DNA of 64,000 bases, taken from NCBI RefSeq assembly GCF_009749525.1, contig NZ_WOAC01000021.1:1-64000 (forward strand), read 5' to 3'. Position numbers and translations under genes: made by a program. The notes under the pieces were generated by a model. The model was not told where the DNA came from. It did not search any database and worked only from the letters and a program-made list of their open reading frames with translations. The stretch is from Mesorhizobium xinjiangense. GTDB lineage: Bacteria > Pseudomonadota > Alphaproteobacteria > Rhizobiales > Rhizobiaceae. Shown in pieces: positions 48,191-57,324 of the stretch (the first letter of the stretch is position 1; each line of letters begins with the position of its first letter).

Positions 48191-48700
48191 ATGGCCGAGA
48201 TCAAGGATCCGGAAAACACCATCCTGATGGAAACCACGCAGGGCAACGTCGTCATCGAGCTTTTCCCCGACCTGGCACCCGGCCATGTCGCGCGCATCAA
48301 GGAACTGGCCCGCGAGGGCGCCTATGACGGCGTCGTCTTCCATCGCGTGATCGACGGCTTCATGGCGCAGACCGGCGACGTCAAGTTCGGCAAGTCGGAC
48401 GGCCCGTCGTTCAATCCGGCGCGCGCCGGCATGGGCGGTTCGGACAAGCCCGACCTCAAGGCCGAATTCTCCAACATGAACCACGGCCGCGGCACCTGCT
48501 CGATGGCGCGCGCCCAGAACCCGCATTCGGCCAATTCGCAGTTCTTCATCTGCTTCGACGACGCTTCCTTCCTCAACCGGCAATATACGGCCTGGGGCCA
48601 GGTCATCGAGGGGATGGACAATGTCGACAAGATCAAGCGCGGCGAGCCGGTCACCGATCCCGACAAGATCGTGTCGATGAAGGTCGCCGCCGACGCGTGA
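48191..48700 (+). CDS. ppiB: Cytoplasmic peptidyl-prolyl isomerase (cyclophilin type)
   Basis: A 169-residue cyclophilin without a signal peptide: FHRVIDGFMAQTGDVKFG, ARAQNPHSANSQFFICFDD, and SFLNRQYTAWGQVIEGM. GATCGGAAAGGATC includes a ribosome-binding site before the ATG. It shares the core with the previous gene, from which it differs mainly in the N-terminus and location. A heptad repeat follows it directly. Confidence 0.93.
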   Translation: MAEIKDPENTILMETTQGNVVIELFPDLAPGHVARIKELAREGAYDGVVFHRVIDGFMAQTGDVKFGKSDGPSFNPARAGMGGSDKPDLKAEFSNMNHGRGTCSMARAQNPHSANSQFFICFDDASFLNRQYTAWGQVIEGMDNVDKIKRGEPVTDPDKIVSMKVAADA

Positions 48701-48814
48701 GAAGTGAAGCATTGAATGGTGAAGTGGTGAATATTGATATGGAATAAGAACTTCTTTTGTAGTCGGATATAGAAATACAATTTCACCATTCACCATTCAC
48801 CATTCACCATTCAC
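48701..48814. repeat. TTCACCA heptad repeat with a complementary left part
   Basis: The right side has four tandem TTCACCA units plus a partial one (48782-48814). The left side (48701-48736) holds TGAATGGTGAAGTGGTGAA, the complementary words, so the two parts can pair. The right array ends 13 bp before the queA ATG. It belongs with the repeat at 12601-12679. Confidence 0.8.
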
Positions 48815-48827
48815 GCCACCCATTGCC

Positions 48828-49907
48828 ATGCGTGTCGATCTTTTTGACTTTCAACTCCCCGAAGACCGGATCGCGCTGAGGCCGGCGAGCCCGCGTGATG
48901 CGGCGCGCATGCTCGTCGTCCCGCCGCACGGCGATTTTCAGGACCGCGTCGTGCGCGACCTGCCGGTATTTCTCCGGCCGGGCGACGCGGTGGTCTTCAA
49001 CGACACCAGGGTTATTCCCGCCCAGCTTGAAGGCATCCGGCGGCGCGGCGAGGCGATCGCCCAGGTCGACGCGACGCTGCACATGCGCATGGCCGCCGAC
49101 CGCTGGAAGGCTTTCTTGCGCCCGGCCAAGCGCGTGGCGGTCGGCGATCGCATCCACTTCGGCCATTCGAACAATTCCTGCTTTGTCGGGTCGCTCGACG
49201 CCACGGTGGCGGAAAAAGGCGAGGGCGGCGAGGCACTGCTTGTCTTCGATCTTTCCGGGCCGGTGCTGGACGAGGCGCTGCACGCTGTCGGCCATGTTCC
49301 ACTGCCGCCCTATATCGCGTCGAAGCGGCCCGACGACGCGCGCGACCTGACCGACTACCAGACCGTCTATGCGCGCGAGGAGGGAGCAGTGGCGGCTCCG
49401 ACGGCCGGCCTGCATTTCACGCCCGAGCTCTTCGACGCGCTGGACGCCCGAGGTGTCGAGCGCCATTTCGTGACGCTCCATGTCGGCGCCGGCACGTTTC
49501 TGCCCGTCAAGGCCGACGATACCAAGGACCATCGGATGCACGCCGAGATCGGCCATGTCGATGCCAAGACGGCAGCCGCCCTCAACGCGGTCAAGGCGCG
49601 CGGCGGGCGCATTGTCTGTGTCGGCACGACATCGCTCCGATTGATCGAAAGTGCGGCCGATAAGGACGGTGCGATCGCCGAATGGTCGGGCGCGACCGAC
49701 ATCTTCATCACGCCGGGTTATCGTTTCCGTGCCGTCGATATGCTGATGACCAATTTTCACCTGCCGCGCTCGACGTTGTTCATGCTGGTCGCCGCCTTCA
49801 GCGGACTGGAACGCATGAAGGCGGCTTACACTCATGCCATAAAGACGGGCTACCGCTTCTATTCCTATGGCGATGCCAGCCTGCTCGCCCGGAGCGACGC
49901 CGAATGA
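48828..49907 (+). CDS. queA: S-adenosylmethionine:tRNA ribosyltransferase-isomerase
   Basis: This 359-residue enzyme transfers the ribosyl group of SAM to 7-aminomethyl-7-deazaguanine in tRNA to make epoxyqueuosine. Motifs include [50 protein letters not shown] and [15 protein letters not shown]. The heptad repeat lies just before the ATG and no ribosome-binding site is seen. The stop overlaps the tgt start as ATGA, fitting a queuosine operon. Confidence 0.96.
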   Translation: MRVDLFDFQLPEDRIALRPASPRDAARMLVVPPHGDFQDRVVRDLPVFLRPGDAVVFNDTRVIPAQLEGIRRRGEAIAQVDATLHMRMAADRWKAFLRPAKRVAVGDRIHFGHSNNSCFVGSLDATVAEKGEGGEALLVFDLSGPVLDEALHAVGHVPLPPYIASKRPDDARDLTDYQTVYAREEGAVAAPTAGLHFTPELFDALDARGVERHFVTLHVGAGTFLPVKADDTKDHRMHAEIGHVDAKTAAALNAVKARGGRIVCVGTTSLRLIESAADKDGAIAEWSGATDIFITPGYRFRAVDMLMTNFHLPRSTLFMLVAAFSGLERMKAAYTHAIKTGYRFYSYGDASLLARSDAE

Positions 49908-51034
49908 CCGAAAAATTCACCTTTCGCGTGCTGGCCACGGACGGCAAGGCGCGGCGCGGCGACATCACGATGCCGCGCGGAACGGTGCGCACGCCCGCCT
50001 TCATGCCGGTCGGCACGGGCGGCACGGTCAAGGCCATGTATATGGACCAGGTGAGGGCGCTTGGCAGCGACATCATCCTGGGCAACACCTATCACATGAT
50101 GCTGCGACCGGGCGCCGAGCGCGTGGCGCGGCTTGGCGGCCTGCATGAGTTAGCCCGCTGGCCGTGGCCGATCCTCACCGATTCGGGCGGTTTTCAGGTC
50201 ATGTCGCTGGCGCAACTGCGCAAGCTCACCGAGAAGGGCGTCACCTTCAAGTCGCATGTCGACGGGGCGCGCCATGAGATGACGCCCGAACGCTCGATCG
50301 AGATCCAGGGCCTGCTCGATTCCGACATCCAGATGCAGCTCGACGAATGCGTGGCGCTGCCGGCCAAGGACGGCGATATCGAGAAGGCGATGGAACTGTC
50401 CCTGCGCTGGGCCGAGCGCTGCAAGGCGGCCTTTGGCGATCAGCCGGGCAAGGCGATGTTCGGCATCGTCCAGGGCGGCGACAACCCCGTCTTGCGCGAA
50501 CGCTCGGCGAGCGTGCTCAAGGCGATGGACCTGAAAGGCTATGCCGTCGGCGGACTGGCTGTCGGCGAGCCGCAGGCGGTCATGCTCGACATGCTCGAGG
50601 CGACCTGTCCCGTCCTGCCGCAGGACAAGCCCCGCTACCTGATGGGCGTCGGCACACCCGACGACATCGTCAAGTCGGTCGCCCGCGGCATCGACATGTT
50701 CGACTGCGTGATGCCGACGCGCGCCGGCCGCCACGGCCTGGCCTATACGCGCCGCGGCAAGATCAATCTGCGCAATGCGCGCCATGCCGAGGATCCGCGC
50801 CCGCTCGACGAGGAAAGCGGGTGTCCGGCCGCGCGCGACTATTCGCGCGCCTATCTGCATCACCTCGTCAAGTCGGGCGAGGCGCTGGGCGGCATGCTTT
50901 TGACCTGGAACAACCTGTCCTATTACCAGAGCCTCATGCAGGGCATCCGCGACGCAATCGAGGCCGGGCGGTTTGCCGACTTCGCCGCCGAGGCGACCGA
51001 GGGCTGGACGAAAGGCGATCTGCCGGTCCTTTGA
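49904..51034 (+). CDS. tgt: tRNA-guanine transglycosylase, zinc site degenerate
   Basis: This 376-residue enzyme swaps guanine for preQ1 in the wobble position of tRNAs. The catalytic core is intact: [34 protein letters not shown] and [14 protein letters not shown] with its catalytic Asp. The usual CxCxxC...H zinc ligands are not: Ser305, Cys307, Ala310 and Asn336 occupy the four positions. Coupled to queA by 4 bp overlap. It may fold without zinc or use another stabilising contact. Confidence 0.95.
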   Translation: MTEKFTFRVLATDGKARRGDITMPRGTVRTPAFMPVGTGGTVKAMYMDQVRALGSDIILGNTYHMMLRPGAERVARLGGLHELARWPWPILTDSGGFQVMSLAQLRKLTEKGVTFKSHVDGARHEMTPERSIEIQGLLDSDIQMQLDECVALPAKDGDIEKAMELSLRWAERCKAAFGDQPGKAMFGIVQGGDNPVLRERSASVLKAMDLKGYAVGGLAVGEPQAVMLDMLEATCPVLPQDKPRYLMGVGTPDDIVKSVARGIDMFDCVMPTRAGRHGLAYTRRGKINLRNARHAEDPRPLDEESGCPAARDYSRAYLHHLVKSGEALGGMLLTWNNLSYYQSLMQGIRDAIEAGRFADFAAEATEGWTKGDLPVL

Positions 51035-51182
51035 ACTGCGCCGGCGGTGCAGCTGTGCCCGGAAGGCCTCCGGTGTCAGGTGCGAGGCAAGCTGCCATGT
51101 CGGACCGGCGTTGATCGGGCTGCCGATCGCTGGTTAACATGTTAATCGCATCTGCGGCGCGCGGCCGACAAAGGAGGACGGG

Positions 51183-52601
51183 ATGGACGAGGAGAGCTTT
51201 CGCGACTGGTCGATGAAGGCCGCCGAATGGGGCGTGGAGTATAGACGCACGCTGCGCGAGCGCCCCGTGCGTGCGCAAACCACGCCGGGCGCGGTCGCGG
51301 CAGCCATTGCCTCCTCGGCGCCGGAAACGGCCGAGCCGATGGAGGCGATCTTCGCCGACTTCGAAGAGACCATCCTGCCCGGAATGACCCATTGGCAGCA
51401 TCCGCGCTTCTTCGCCTATTTTCCCGCCAATGCCGCGCCGGCTTCTGTGGTGGCGGAATATCTGGTTTCGGCCATGGCCGCCCAATGCATGCTGTGGCAG
51501 ACCTCGCCGGCGGCAACTGAGCTCGAAACGCGTGTCATTGATTGGCTGCGCCAGGCGCTCGGCCTGCCTGGCCGTTTCTCGGGCGTCATCCAGGATTCGG
51601 CGTCCTCGGCGACGCTTGCCGCCGTCCTCGTCATGCGTGAGCGCGCTCTTGGATGGCAGGGCAATCGCGAGGGCCTTGCCGGTCAGAAGCCGGTGCGCAT
51701 CTATTGCTCGGACCAGGTGCACACTTCGATCGACCGCGCCATCTGGGTCGCCGGCATCGGCGAGCAGAACCTTGTCCGCATTCCCGTGGCCGGTCCGTTG
51801 CGCGCCATGGACCCGGCCGAACTCGAGGCAGCCATTCGGCGCGACAAGGACGCCGGTCGCCTGCCGGCCGGCATCGTGGCATCTGTTGGCGGCACCAGCG
51901 TCGGCGGAACGGACGACGTGGCGGCCGTCTGTGCGGTGGCCAAGAAGCACGGGCTTTACGTCCATGTCGATGCGGCCTGGGCCGGCTCTGCGATGATCTG
52001 CGAAGAATTCCGCGGCTATTGGAAAGGCATCGAGGAGGCCGATTCGGTCGTCTTCAACCCGCATAAATGGCTCGGCGCGCAGTTCGACTGCTCGGTGCAT
52101 TTCCTTGCCGATCCCGACAGCCTGGTGAAGACGCTGGCGATCCAGCCGGAATTCCTCAAGACTCATGGCCGCGACGGTGTGATCAACTATTCGGAATGGA
52201 CCGTTCCGCTCGGCCGCCGCTTCCGGGCGCTGAAGCTGTGGTTCCTGATGCGCGCATACGGGCTCGATGGCCTGCGCGAGCGGATCCGCAACCACGTCGC
52301 CTGGTCGCAGAAACTGGCGCGCCGGCTCGCCAAAACCCCCGGTTTCGAGATCGTCACGCAGCCGATGCTGTCGCTGTTTTCCTTCCGCCACCGACCGCCC
52401 GAGGGAGGGCCGGCGGACGACCACACACTCGCGCTGGTCAATGCGATCAACGATGCGGGGCAGATCTATCTCACCCAGACGCGCGTCGACGGCCAACTCG
52501 CCATCCGCTTTCAGGTCGGCCAGTTCGACACGAGCGAGGCCGACGTCGATGCGGCCTATGACGCGATCGTCGAAGCGGCCGCCGCCCTGGCCGGCAAGTG
52601 A
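51183..52601 (+). CDS. PLP-dependent decarboxylase (aromatic-L-amino-acid type)
   Basis: This 472-residue group II decarboxylase has Lys295 in NPHKWLG as the PLP-binding lysine, Asp263 in HVDAAWAGSA as the pyridine-nitrogen contact, and His180 in SDQVHTSI stacking on the cofactor. The N-terminal FFAYFPANAAPASVVAEYL matches the aromatic/DOPA decarboxylase group. The substrate could be tryptophan, tyrosine or phenylalanine. AGGAGGACGGG precedes ATG 51183. It stands alone between tgt and glpR. Confidence 0.9.
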   Translation: MDEESFRDWSMKAAEWGVEYRRTLRERPVRAQTTPGAVAAAIASSAPETAEPMEAIFADFEETILPGMTHWQHPRFFAYFPANAAPASVVAEYLVSAMAAQCMLWQTSPAATELETRVIDWLRQALGLPGRFSGVIQDSASSATLAAVLVMRERALGWQGNREGLAGQKPVRIYCSDQVHTSIDRAIWVAGIGEQNLVRIPVAGPLRAMDPAELEAAIRRDKDAGRLPAGIVASVGGTSVGGTDDVAAVCAVAKKHGLYVHVDAAWAGSAMICEEFRGYWKGIEEADSVVFNPHKWLGAQFDCSVHFLADPDSLVKTLAIQPEFLKTHGRDGVINYSEWTVPLGRRFRALKLWFLMRAYGLDGLRERIRNHVAWSQKLARRLAKTPGFEIVTQPMLSLFSFRHRPPEGGPADDHTLALVNAINDAGQIYLTQTRVDGQLAIRFQVGQFDTSEADVDAAYDAIVEAAAALAGK

Positions 52602-52654
52602 CCTGTCGGGCAAGGCCGCGGTTGCACAGCCGCGGTCATGCGCCTTCCGCACGA

Positions 52655-52687
52655 TTTCGTTTTCCTGTAATGGAAATGAAAACGAAA
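52655..52687. promoter_or_regulatory. Inverted repeat upstream of glpR, possible operator
   Basis: TTTCGTTTTC (52655-52664) and GAAAACGAAA (52678-52687) are exact reverse complements, with TTTCC/GGAAA also pairing inside. It lies 14 bp upstream of the glpR ATG. DeoR/GlpR regulators in rhizobia bind TTTCG-type sites, so autoregulation is likely. Confidence 0.55.
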
Positions 52688-52701
52688 GCAGGGACACCGG
52701 A

Positions 52702-53496
52702 ATGTATCTGTCGCCGCGGCACAACGAGATCATCCAGATCGCCAAGCGGGAGGGGCGTGTTCTGGTCGACGATCTTGCCGCCCATTTCGGCGTCACGCCG
52801 CAGACGATCCGCAAGGATCTGAACGATCTATGCCAGCAGCGGCTCCTGACGCGCATTCATGGCGGGGCGCTCTTCCCCTCCGGAATCGAGAATGTCGAAT
52901 ATGAGGCGCGGCGCGAGATCGCGGCGAGCGAAAAGGACGCGATCGGCAAGGCGGCGGCGCGCCTGATCCCCGATGGCGCCTCGCTCTTCATCAATATAGG
53001 GACCACGACAGAGGCCGTCGGCAAGGCGCTGCTCGACCATGACGGGCTGATGGTCATCACCAACAACATCAATGTTGCCAACCGGATGCGCGTCTATCCT
53101 TCGATCGAGGTGGTGATTGCCGGCGGCGTCGTGCGGGGGTCCGACGGAGGCATTGTCGGCGAAGCGGCGGTGGATTTCATCCGCCAGTTCAAGGTCGATT
53201 ACGCCGTCATTGGAACCTCGGCCATCGATGCCGACGGGGCACTGCTCGATTTCGACTTTCGCGAGGTCAAGGTCGCCCAGGCGATCCTCGCCAATGCGCG
53301 GCACGTCATCCTGGTCGCCGATTCGACGAAATTCGAGCGCACCGCACCTGTGCGCATCGCGCAGCTTTCGCAGGTCGACACCTTCATTACCGACCGCTGC
53401 GACATCGAAACGATCCGCCGCATTTGCGAGGAGTCCGAAGTCGAGCTCGTCGAGACGGCGAGGGGCGAAGCCGATTCCGTGCGCGTTTTCGTTTGA
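52702..53496 (+). CDS. glpR: DeoR family glycerol repressor
   Basis: This 264-residue regulator has a DeoR HTH at the N-terminus ([21 protein letters not shown]), a conserved linker (RIHGGALFP) and a phosphosugar-binding domain with FINIGTTTEAVGKALL and DYAVIGTSAIDADGALLDFDFREV. It is expected to bind glycerol-3-phosphate. It is the first gene of the glycerol cluster, 83 bp before glpD. ATG 52702 has CAGGGA upstream. Confidence 0.92.
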   Translation: MYLSPRHNEIIQIAKREGRVLVDDLAAHFGVTPQTIRKDLNDLCQQRLLTRIHGGALFPSGIENVEYEARREIAASEKDAIGKAAARLIPDGASLFINIGTTTEAVGKALLDHDGLMVITNNINVANRMRVYPSIEVVIAGGVVRGSDGGIVGEAAVDFIRQFKVDYAVIGTSAIDADGALLDFDFREVKVAQAILANARHVILVADSTKFERTAPVRIAQLSQVDTFITDRCDIETIRRICEESEVELVETARGEADSVRVFV

Positions 53497-53507
53497 CATT
53501 CGAACTC

Positions 53508-53528
53508 ATTTCGAAATAATTCCGAAAT
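53508..53528. promoter_or_regulatory. Inverted repeat upstream of glpD, possible GlpR operator
   Basis: ATTTCG (53508-53513) and CGAAAT (53523-53528) form a dyad with a 9-nt spacer; further TTCGAA and TTTCG words lie at 53499-53535. The TTTCG half-site recalls the one before glpR. It lies 52 bp upstream of the glpD start, suited to operator control of the operon. Confidence 0.5.
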
Positions 53529-53579
53529 CCTTTCGTATTGCACGGTTCATATTGCATTGCGAAAGTTTCGGAGGGCCGA

Positions 53580-55103
53580 TTGGGCGTCGAACGAATCCAC
53601 GACATTTTCGTCATTGGCGGCGGAATCAATGGCTGCGGGATCGCCCGTGACGCGGTCGGCCGCGGCTATTCCGTCTTCCTCGCCGAAATGAACGACCTAG
53701 CCAGCGGGACCTCATCCGGGTCCACCAAGCTGATCCATGGCGGGTTGCGCTATCTGGAATATTACGAGTTCCGCCTCGTGCGCGAGGCGCTGATGGAGCG
53801 TGAGGTTCTTTGGAAGAACGCGCCGCACATCATCTGGCCGATGCGTTTCGTGCTGCCGCATCACAAGGGGCTGCGGCCCGCCTGGATGCTCCGTCTGGGG
53901 CTTTTTCTCTACGACCATCTCGGTGGGCGCAGGCTTTTGCCGCCGACACGCACCCTCGATATGCACTCCGACCCGGCGGGCCGGCCGCTCAAGCCGCTCT
54001 TCCGCCGCGCCTTCGAATATTCCGACTGCTGGGTGAATGATGCGCGTTTCGTCGTTCTCAATGCGCGCGACGCAGCCGACCGCGGCGCGACGATCAGGAC
54101 GCGCGCCAAGGTCACCCATGCCGAGCGCGCCGACGGCGTGTGGACGGTCACGGTGGAAGCGGGCGGGACGGTCGAAACGGTGAGGGCGCGGCTTCTGGTC
54201 AATGCCGGCGGCCCCTGGGTGGACGAGGTGCTGTCGGGCGCGGTGGGCCGCAACGACGCGCACAATGTGCGTCTCGTTCAGGGCAGCCACATCGTGGTGA
54301 AGCAGAAATTCGATGATCCGCGCGCCTATTTCTTCCAGAATACGGACGGCCGCATCATCTTCGCCATCCCTTATGAGGACGAGTTCACGCTGATCGGTAC
54401 CACCGATCGGGACTATTCCGGCGATCCGGCCGAGGTGGCGATCTCCGACAGCGAGATCGATTATCTGTGCGAGGCCGCCAGCGAGTATTTCAGCGAACCG
54501 GTGCGCCGTCAGGACATCGTGTGGACCTATTCGGCGGTCCGGCCGCTTTACGACGACGGAGCCTCCAAGGCCCAGGAAGCGACCCGCGACTACGTTCTGA
54601 CGGCCGAGGGCGGCAACGGCACGGCGCCGCTGGTCAATGTCTTCGGCGGCAAGATCACGACTTATCGCCGGTTGGCTGAATCGACTCTGGAAAAGATCGA
54701 GGGCTTTCTCGGGCGCAGGAAGGGACCCTGGACGGCCGATGCGCATCTGCCCGGCGGCGATTTCGCCGTCGCCGATTTCGATGGCGAAGTGGATCGTCTG
54801 ATGCAAGACTATCCGTTCCTGCAGTCCGCTCACGCAAGGCGGCTCTACAGACTTTACGGCACGCGGTCCCGCCTTATCCTTGGCAATGCAGGATCGGCGG
54901 ATGATCTGGGCCGACATTTCGGCGCCGATCTCTACGAGGCGGAAATCCGCTATCTGGCTGGGAACGAATGGGCGGTGACGGGTGAAGACGTGCTTTGGCG
55001 GCGGACCAAGCGCGGCTTGCGGCTGACGCGGGAGGAGGCCGCGGCGGTTTCGGATTTCATGCAGACGCTGGGAGCAGACAAGACGAATACGACCGCCAAA
55101 TAG
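53580..55103 (+). CDS. glpD: Glycerol-3-phosphate dehydrogenase, FAD-dependent
   Basis: This 507-residue membrane-associated enzyme oxidises glycerol-3-phosphate to dihydroxyacetone phosphate and passes electrons to quinone. The FAD motif GGGINGCGIARDA lies at about 13-25; GSTKLIHGGLRYLEYYEF and FGGKITTYRRLAE follow. The start TTG 53580 is preferred: GGAGGG is just upstream and the protein then begins MGVERIHDIFVIGGG. A longer frame from ATG 53538 lacks a ribosome-binding site. Confidence 0.93.
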   Translation: MGVERIHDIFVIGGGINGCGIARDAVGRGYSVFLAEMNDLASGTSSGSTKLIHGGLRYLEYYEFRLVREALMEREVLWKNAPHIIWPMRFVLPHHKGLRPAWMLRLGLFLYDHLGGRRLLPPTRTLDMHSDPAGRPLKPLFRRAFEYSDCWVNDARFVVLNARDAADRGATIRTRAKVTHAERADGVWTVTVEAGGTVETVRARLLVNAGGPWVDEVLSGAVGRNDAHNVRLVQGSHIVVKQKFDDPRAYFFQNTDGRIIFAIPYEDEFTLIGTTDRDYSGDPAEVAISDSEIDYLCEAASEYFSEPVRRQDIVWTYSAVRPLYDDGASKAQEATRDYVLTAEGGNGTAPLVNVFGGKITTYRRLAESTLEKIEGFLGRRKGPWTADAHLPGGDFAVADFDGEVDRLMQDYPFLQSAHARRLYRLYGTRSRLILGNAGSADDLGRHFGADLYEAEIRYLAGNEWAVTGEDVLWRRTKRGLRLTREEAAAVSDFMQTLGADKTNTTAK

Positions 55104-55136
55104 GCGGCGCGAACATATGATGCGGGAGGAGCATCG

Positions 55137-56219
55137 ATGTTGGAACTCGAGAACGTCTCGAAGGTCGTTGGCGCGGAGACGCATATCCGCGACGTGACGC
55201 TGTCGCTGCGCCACGGAACGCTCAACGTCCTGCTGGGGCCGACCCTGTCCGGCAAGACCAGCCTCATGCGATTGATGGCGGGGCTCGACCAGCCGACCTC
55301 CGGACGGGTCCTGTTCGATGGCGCCGATGTTACCGGCCTGCCGGTGCAAAAGCGCAATATCGCAATGGTTTACCAGCAGTTCATCAACTACCCGGCGATG
55401 ACCGTCTATGAAAACATTGCCTCGCCGTTGCGCGTCGCCGGCAGCGACCGCGCGACGATCGACCGCGAGGTGCGCCGGGCCGCCGATCTCCTGCGTCTGA
55501 CGCCCTATCTCGACCGCACCCCGCTGGAACTTTCGGGCGGCCAGCAGCAGCGCACCGCGATCGCCCGCGCCATCGTGAAAAATGCCGGCCTGGTCCTGCT
55601 CGACGAGCCGCTGGCCAATCTGGACTACAAGCTGCGCGAGGAATTGCGCGAGGAACTGCCGAGGATCTTCGCCGAATCCGGCGCCATCTATGTCTACGCA
55701 ACGACGGAGCCGCACGAGGCGCTGCTTCTCGGCGGCAACACGGCGACCTTGTGCGAGGGGCGGGTAACCCAGTTTGGCCCGACGATCGACGTCTTTCGAA
55801 ACCCGGTCGACCTGACGACGGCGCGCACCTTCGCCGACCCGCCGCTCAATACGATCGAACTCAAGAAGCAAGGGGCGGATTTCCTGCTCGAGGGCGGGAC
55901 GAGCCTGCCGGCGCCTGACGATCTTGCTGGCGCACCCGACGGCCCATACACGATCGGCTTTCAGCCTCACCATCTTTCACTCGAACGCCAGGCGCCCGAT
56001 TCAGCGCCGGTCCGGGCAAGGGTGACGGTCACCGAGATCACGGGATCCGAAAGCTTCGTACATCTCGATTTTGCCGGCGCGCGCTGGGTCATGCTGTCGT
56101 TGGGCATCCTGCATCTGGAGCCGGACGACGAGGTCGAGGCCTTTATCGATACACGGCACCTGATGGTGTTCGACGCCGGCGGCGCTGCCGTCACCTCGCA
56201 AGCGCCGATGGCGGTGTAG
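55137..56219 (+). CDS. glpS: Glycerol ABC transporter ATPase GlpS
   Basis: A 360-residue ATPase with Walker A GPTLSGKTS, signature LSGGQQQR (intact) and Walker B LVLLDEPLANLD, plus a C-terminal TOBE-type regulatory domain. The H-loop His is missing: the region reads YVYATTEPHEAL, with Thr where canonical proteins have THD. With GlpT it powers glycerol uptake. GGAGGAGC precedes the ATG. Confidence 0.92.
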   Translation: MLELENVSKVVGAETHIRDVTLSLRHGTLNVLLGPTLSGKTSLMRLMAGLDQPTSGRVLFDGADVTGLPVQKRNIAMVYQQFINYPAMTVYENIASPLRVAGSDRATIDREVRRAADLLRLTPYLDRTPLELSGGQQQRTAIARAIVKNAGLVLLDEPLANLDYKLREELREELPRIFAESGAIYVYATTEPHEALLLGGNTATLCEGRVTQFGPTIDVFRNPVDLTTARTFADPPLNTIELKKQGADFLLEGGTSLPAPDDLAGAPDGPYTIGFQPHHLSLERQAPDSAPVRARVTVTEITGSESFVHLDFAGARWVMLSLGILHLEPDDEVEAFIDTRHLMVFDAGGAAVTSQAPMAV

Positions 56220-56232
56220 GGACTGATTGAAT

Positions 56233-57324
56233 ATGGCGCGCATCGATCTCGATCATATCAGACACGCCTACATGGCCCATCCGCGCGATGAAAAGGACTA
56301 CGCGCTGAAGGAGGTGCATTACGCCTTCGAGGATGGCGGCGCCTATGCGCTGCTCGGTCCCTCGGGTTGTGGCAAGACCACGCTGCTCAACATCATCTCC
56401 GGTCTGCTCCAGGCCTCCGAAGGACGCATCCTGTTCGACGGAGACGACGTTTCCGTCCTGTCGACCGAACAGCGCAACATCGCCCAGGTCTTCCAGTTCC
56501 CGGTCGTCTACGACACGATGAGCGTCTACGACAATCTGGCCTTTCCGCTCAGGAACCGCGGCGTCGGCCACGCCGAAGTGGACCGGCGTGTGCGCGAGAT
56601 CATCGACATGATCGAGTTGGCCGACTGGTCGAAGCGCAAGGCGCGCGGGCTGACCGCGGATCAGAAGCAGAAAATATCGCTCGGCCGCGGCCTGGTGCGC
56701 GAGGACGTCAACGCGATCCTGTTCGACGAGCCGCTGACGGTCATCGACCCGCACATGAAATGGGTCCTGCGCTCGCAGCTCAAGCAGCTTCACAAGCGCT
56801 TCGGCCACACCATGGTCTATGTCACGCATGACCAGACCGAGGCGCTGACCTTCGCCGACAAGGTGGTCGTCATGTATGAGGGCGAGATCGTCCAGATCGG
56901 CACGCCCGACGAGCTGTTCGACCGGCCGAAGCACACCTTCGTCGGCTATTTCATCGGATCGCCAGGAATGAATGTCGTGCCGGTTTCGGTCGAAGGCCGT
57001 ACGGCCCGGTTCGGCGACGAGCGCTTCGACCTGCCGGGCACGCTCAATGCGCCAATCGGCGGTGCGATCGAAATGGGGATCCGTCCGGAATTCGTGCGCG
57101 TCGGCGAAAAGGGCATTCCCGCCCGCATCGACAAGATCGAGGATATCGGTCGCCACAAGATCGTGCGCGCCCTCGTTCAGGGCCACAGGATGGCGGCGAT
57201 CCTCGCCGAGGACGACGAGATTCCGGCCGAGCCGCGGGTCGCCTTCGCGCCCGAAGGCATCAACATCTATGCCGGCTCCTGGCGCGTCGACTACGAGGAT
57301 GCAATGCCGGGAGACGCGCGATGA
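56233..57324 (+). CDS. glpT: Glycerol ABC transporter ATPase GlpT
   Basis: A 363-residue ATPase with Walker A GPSGCGKTT, Walker B ILFDEPLTVID and an intact H-loop YVTHDQTEAL. The signature motif is degenerate: LTADQKQKISLGRG in place of LSGGQ. The C-terminal domain is of the TOBE/MalK type. Its intact and lost motifs are the reverse of those in GlpS. This GlpT is not the E. coli glycerol-3-phosphate antiporter of the same name. The stop overlaps glpP by 4 bp. Confidence 0.92.
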   Translation: MARIDLDHIRHAYMAHPRDEKDYALKEVHYAFEDGGAYALLGPSGCGKTTLLNIISGLLQASEGRILFDGDDVSVLSTEQRNIAQVFQFPVVYDTMSVYDNLAFPLRNRGVGHAEVDRRVREIIDMIELADWSKRKARGLTADQKQKISLGRGLVREDVNAILFDEPLTVIDPHMKWVLRSQLKQLHKRFGHTMVYVTHDQTEALTFADKVVVMYEGEIVQIGTPDELFDRPKHTFVGYFIGSPGMNVVPVSVEGRTARFGDERFDLPGTLNAPIGGAIEMGIRPEFVRVGEKGIPARIDKIEDIGRHKIVRALVQGHRMAAILAEDDEIPAEPRVAFAPEGINIYAGSWRVDYEDAMPGDAR

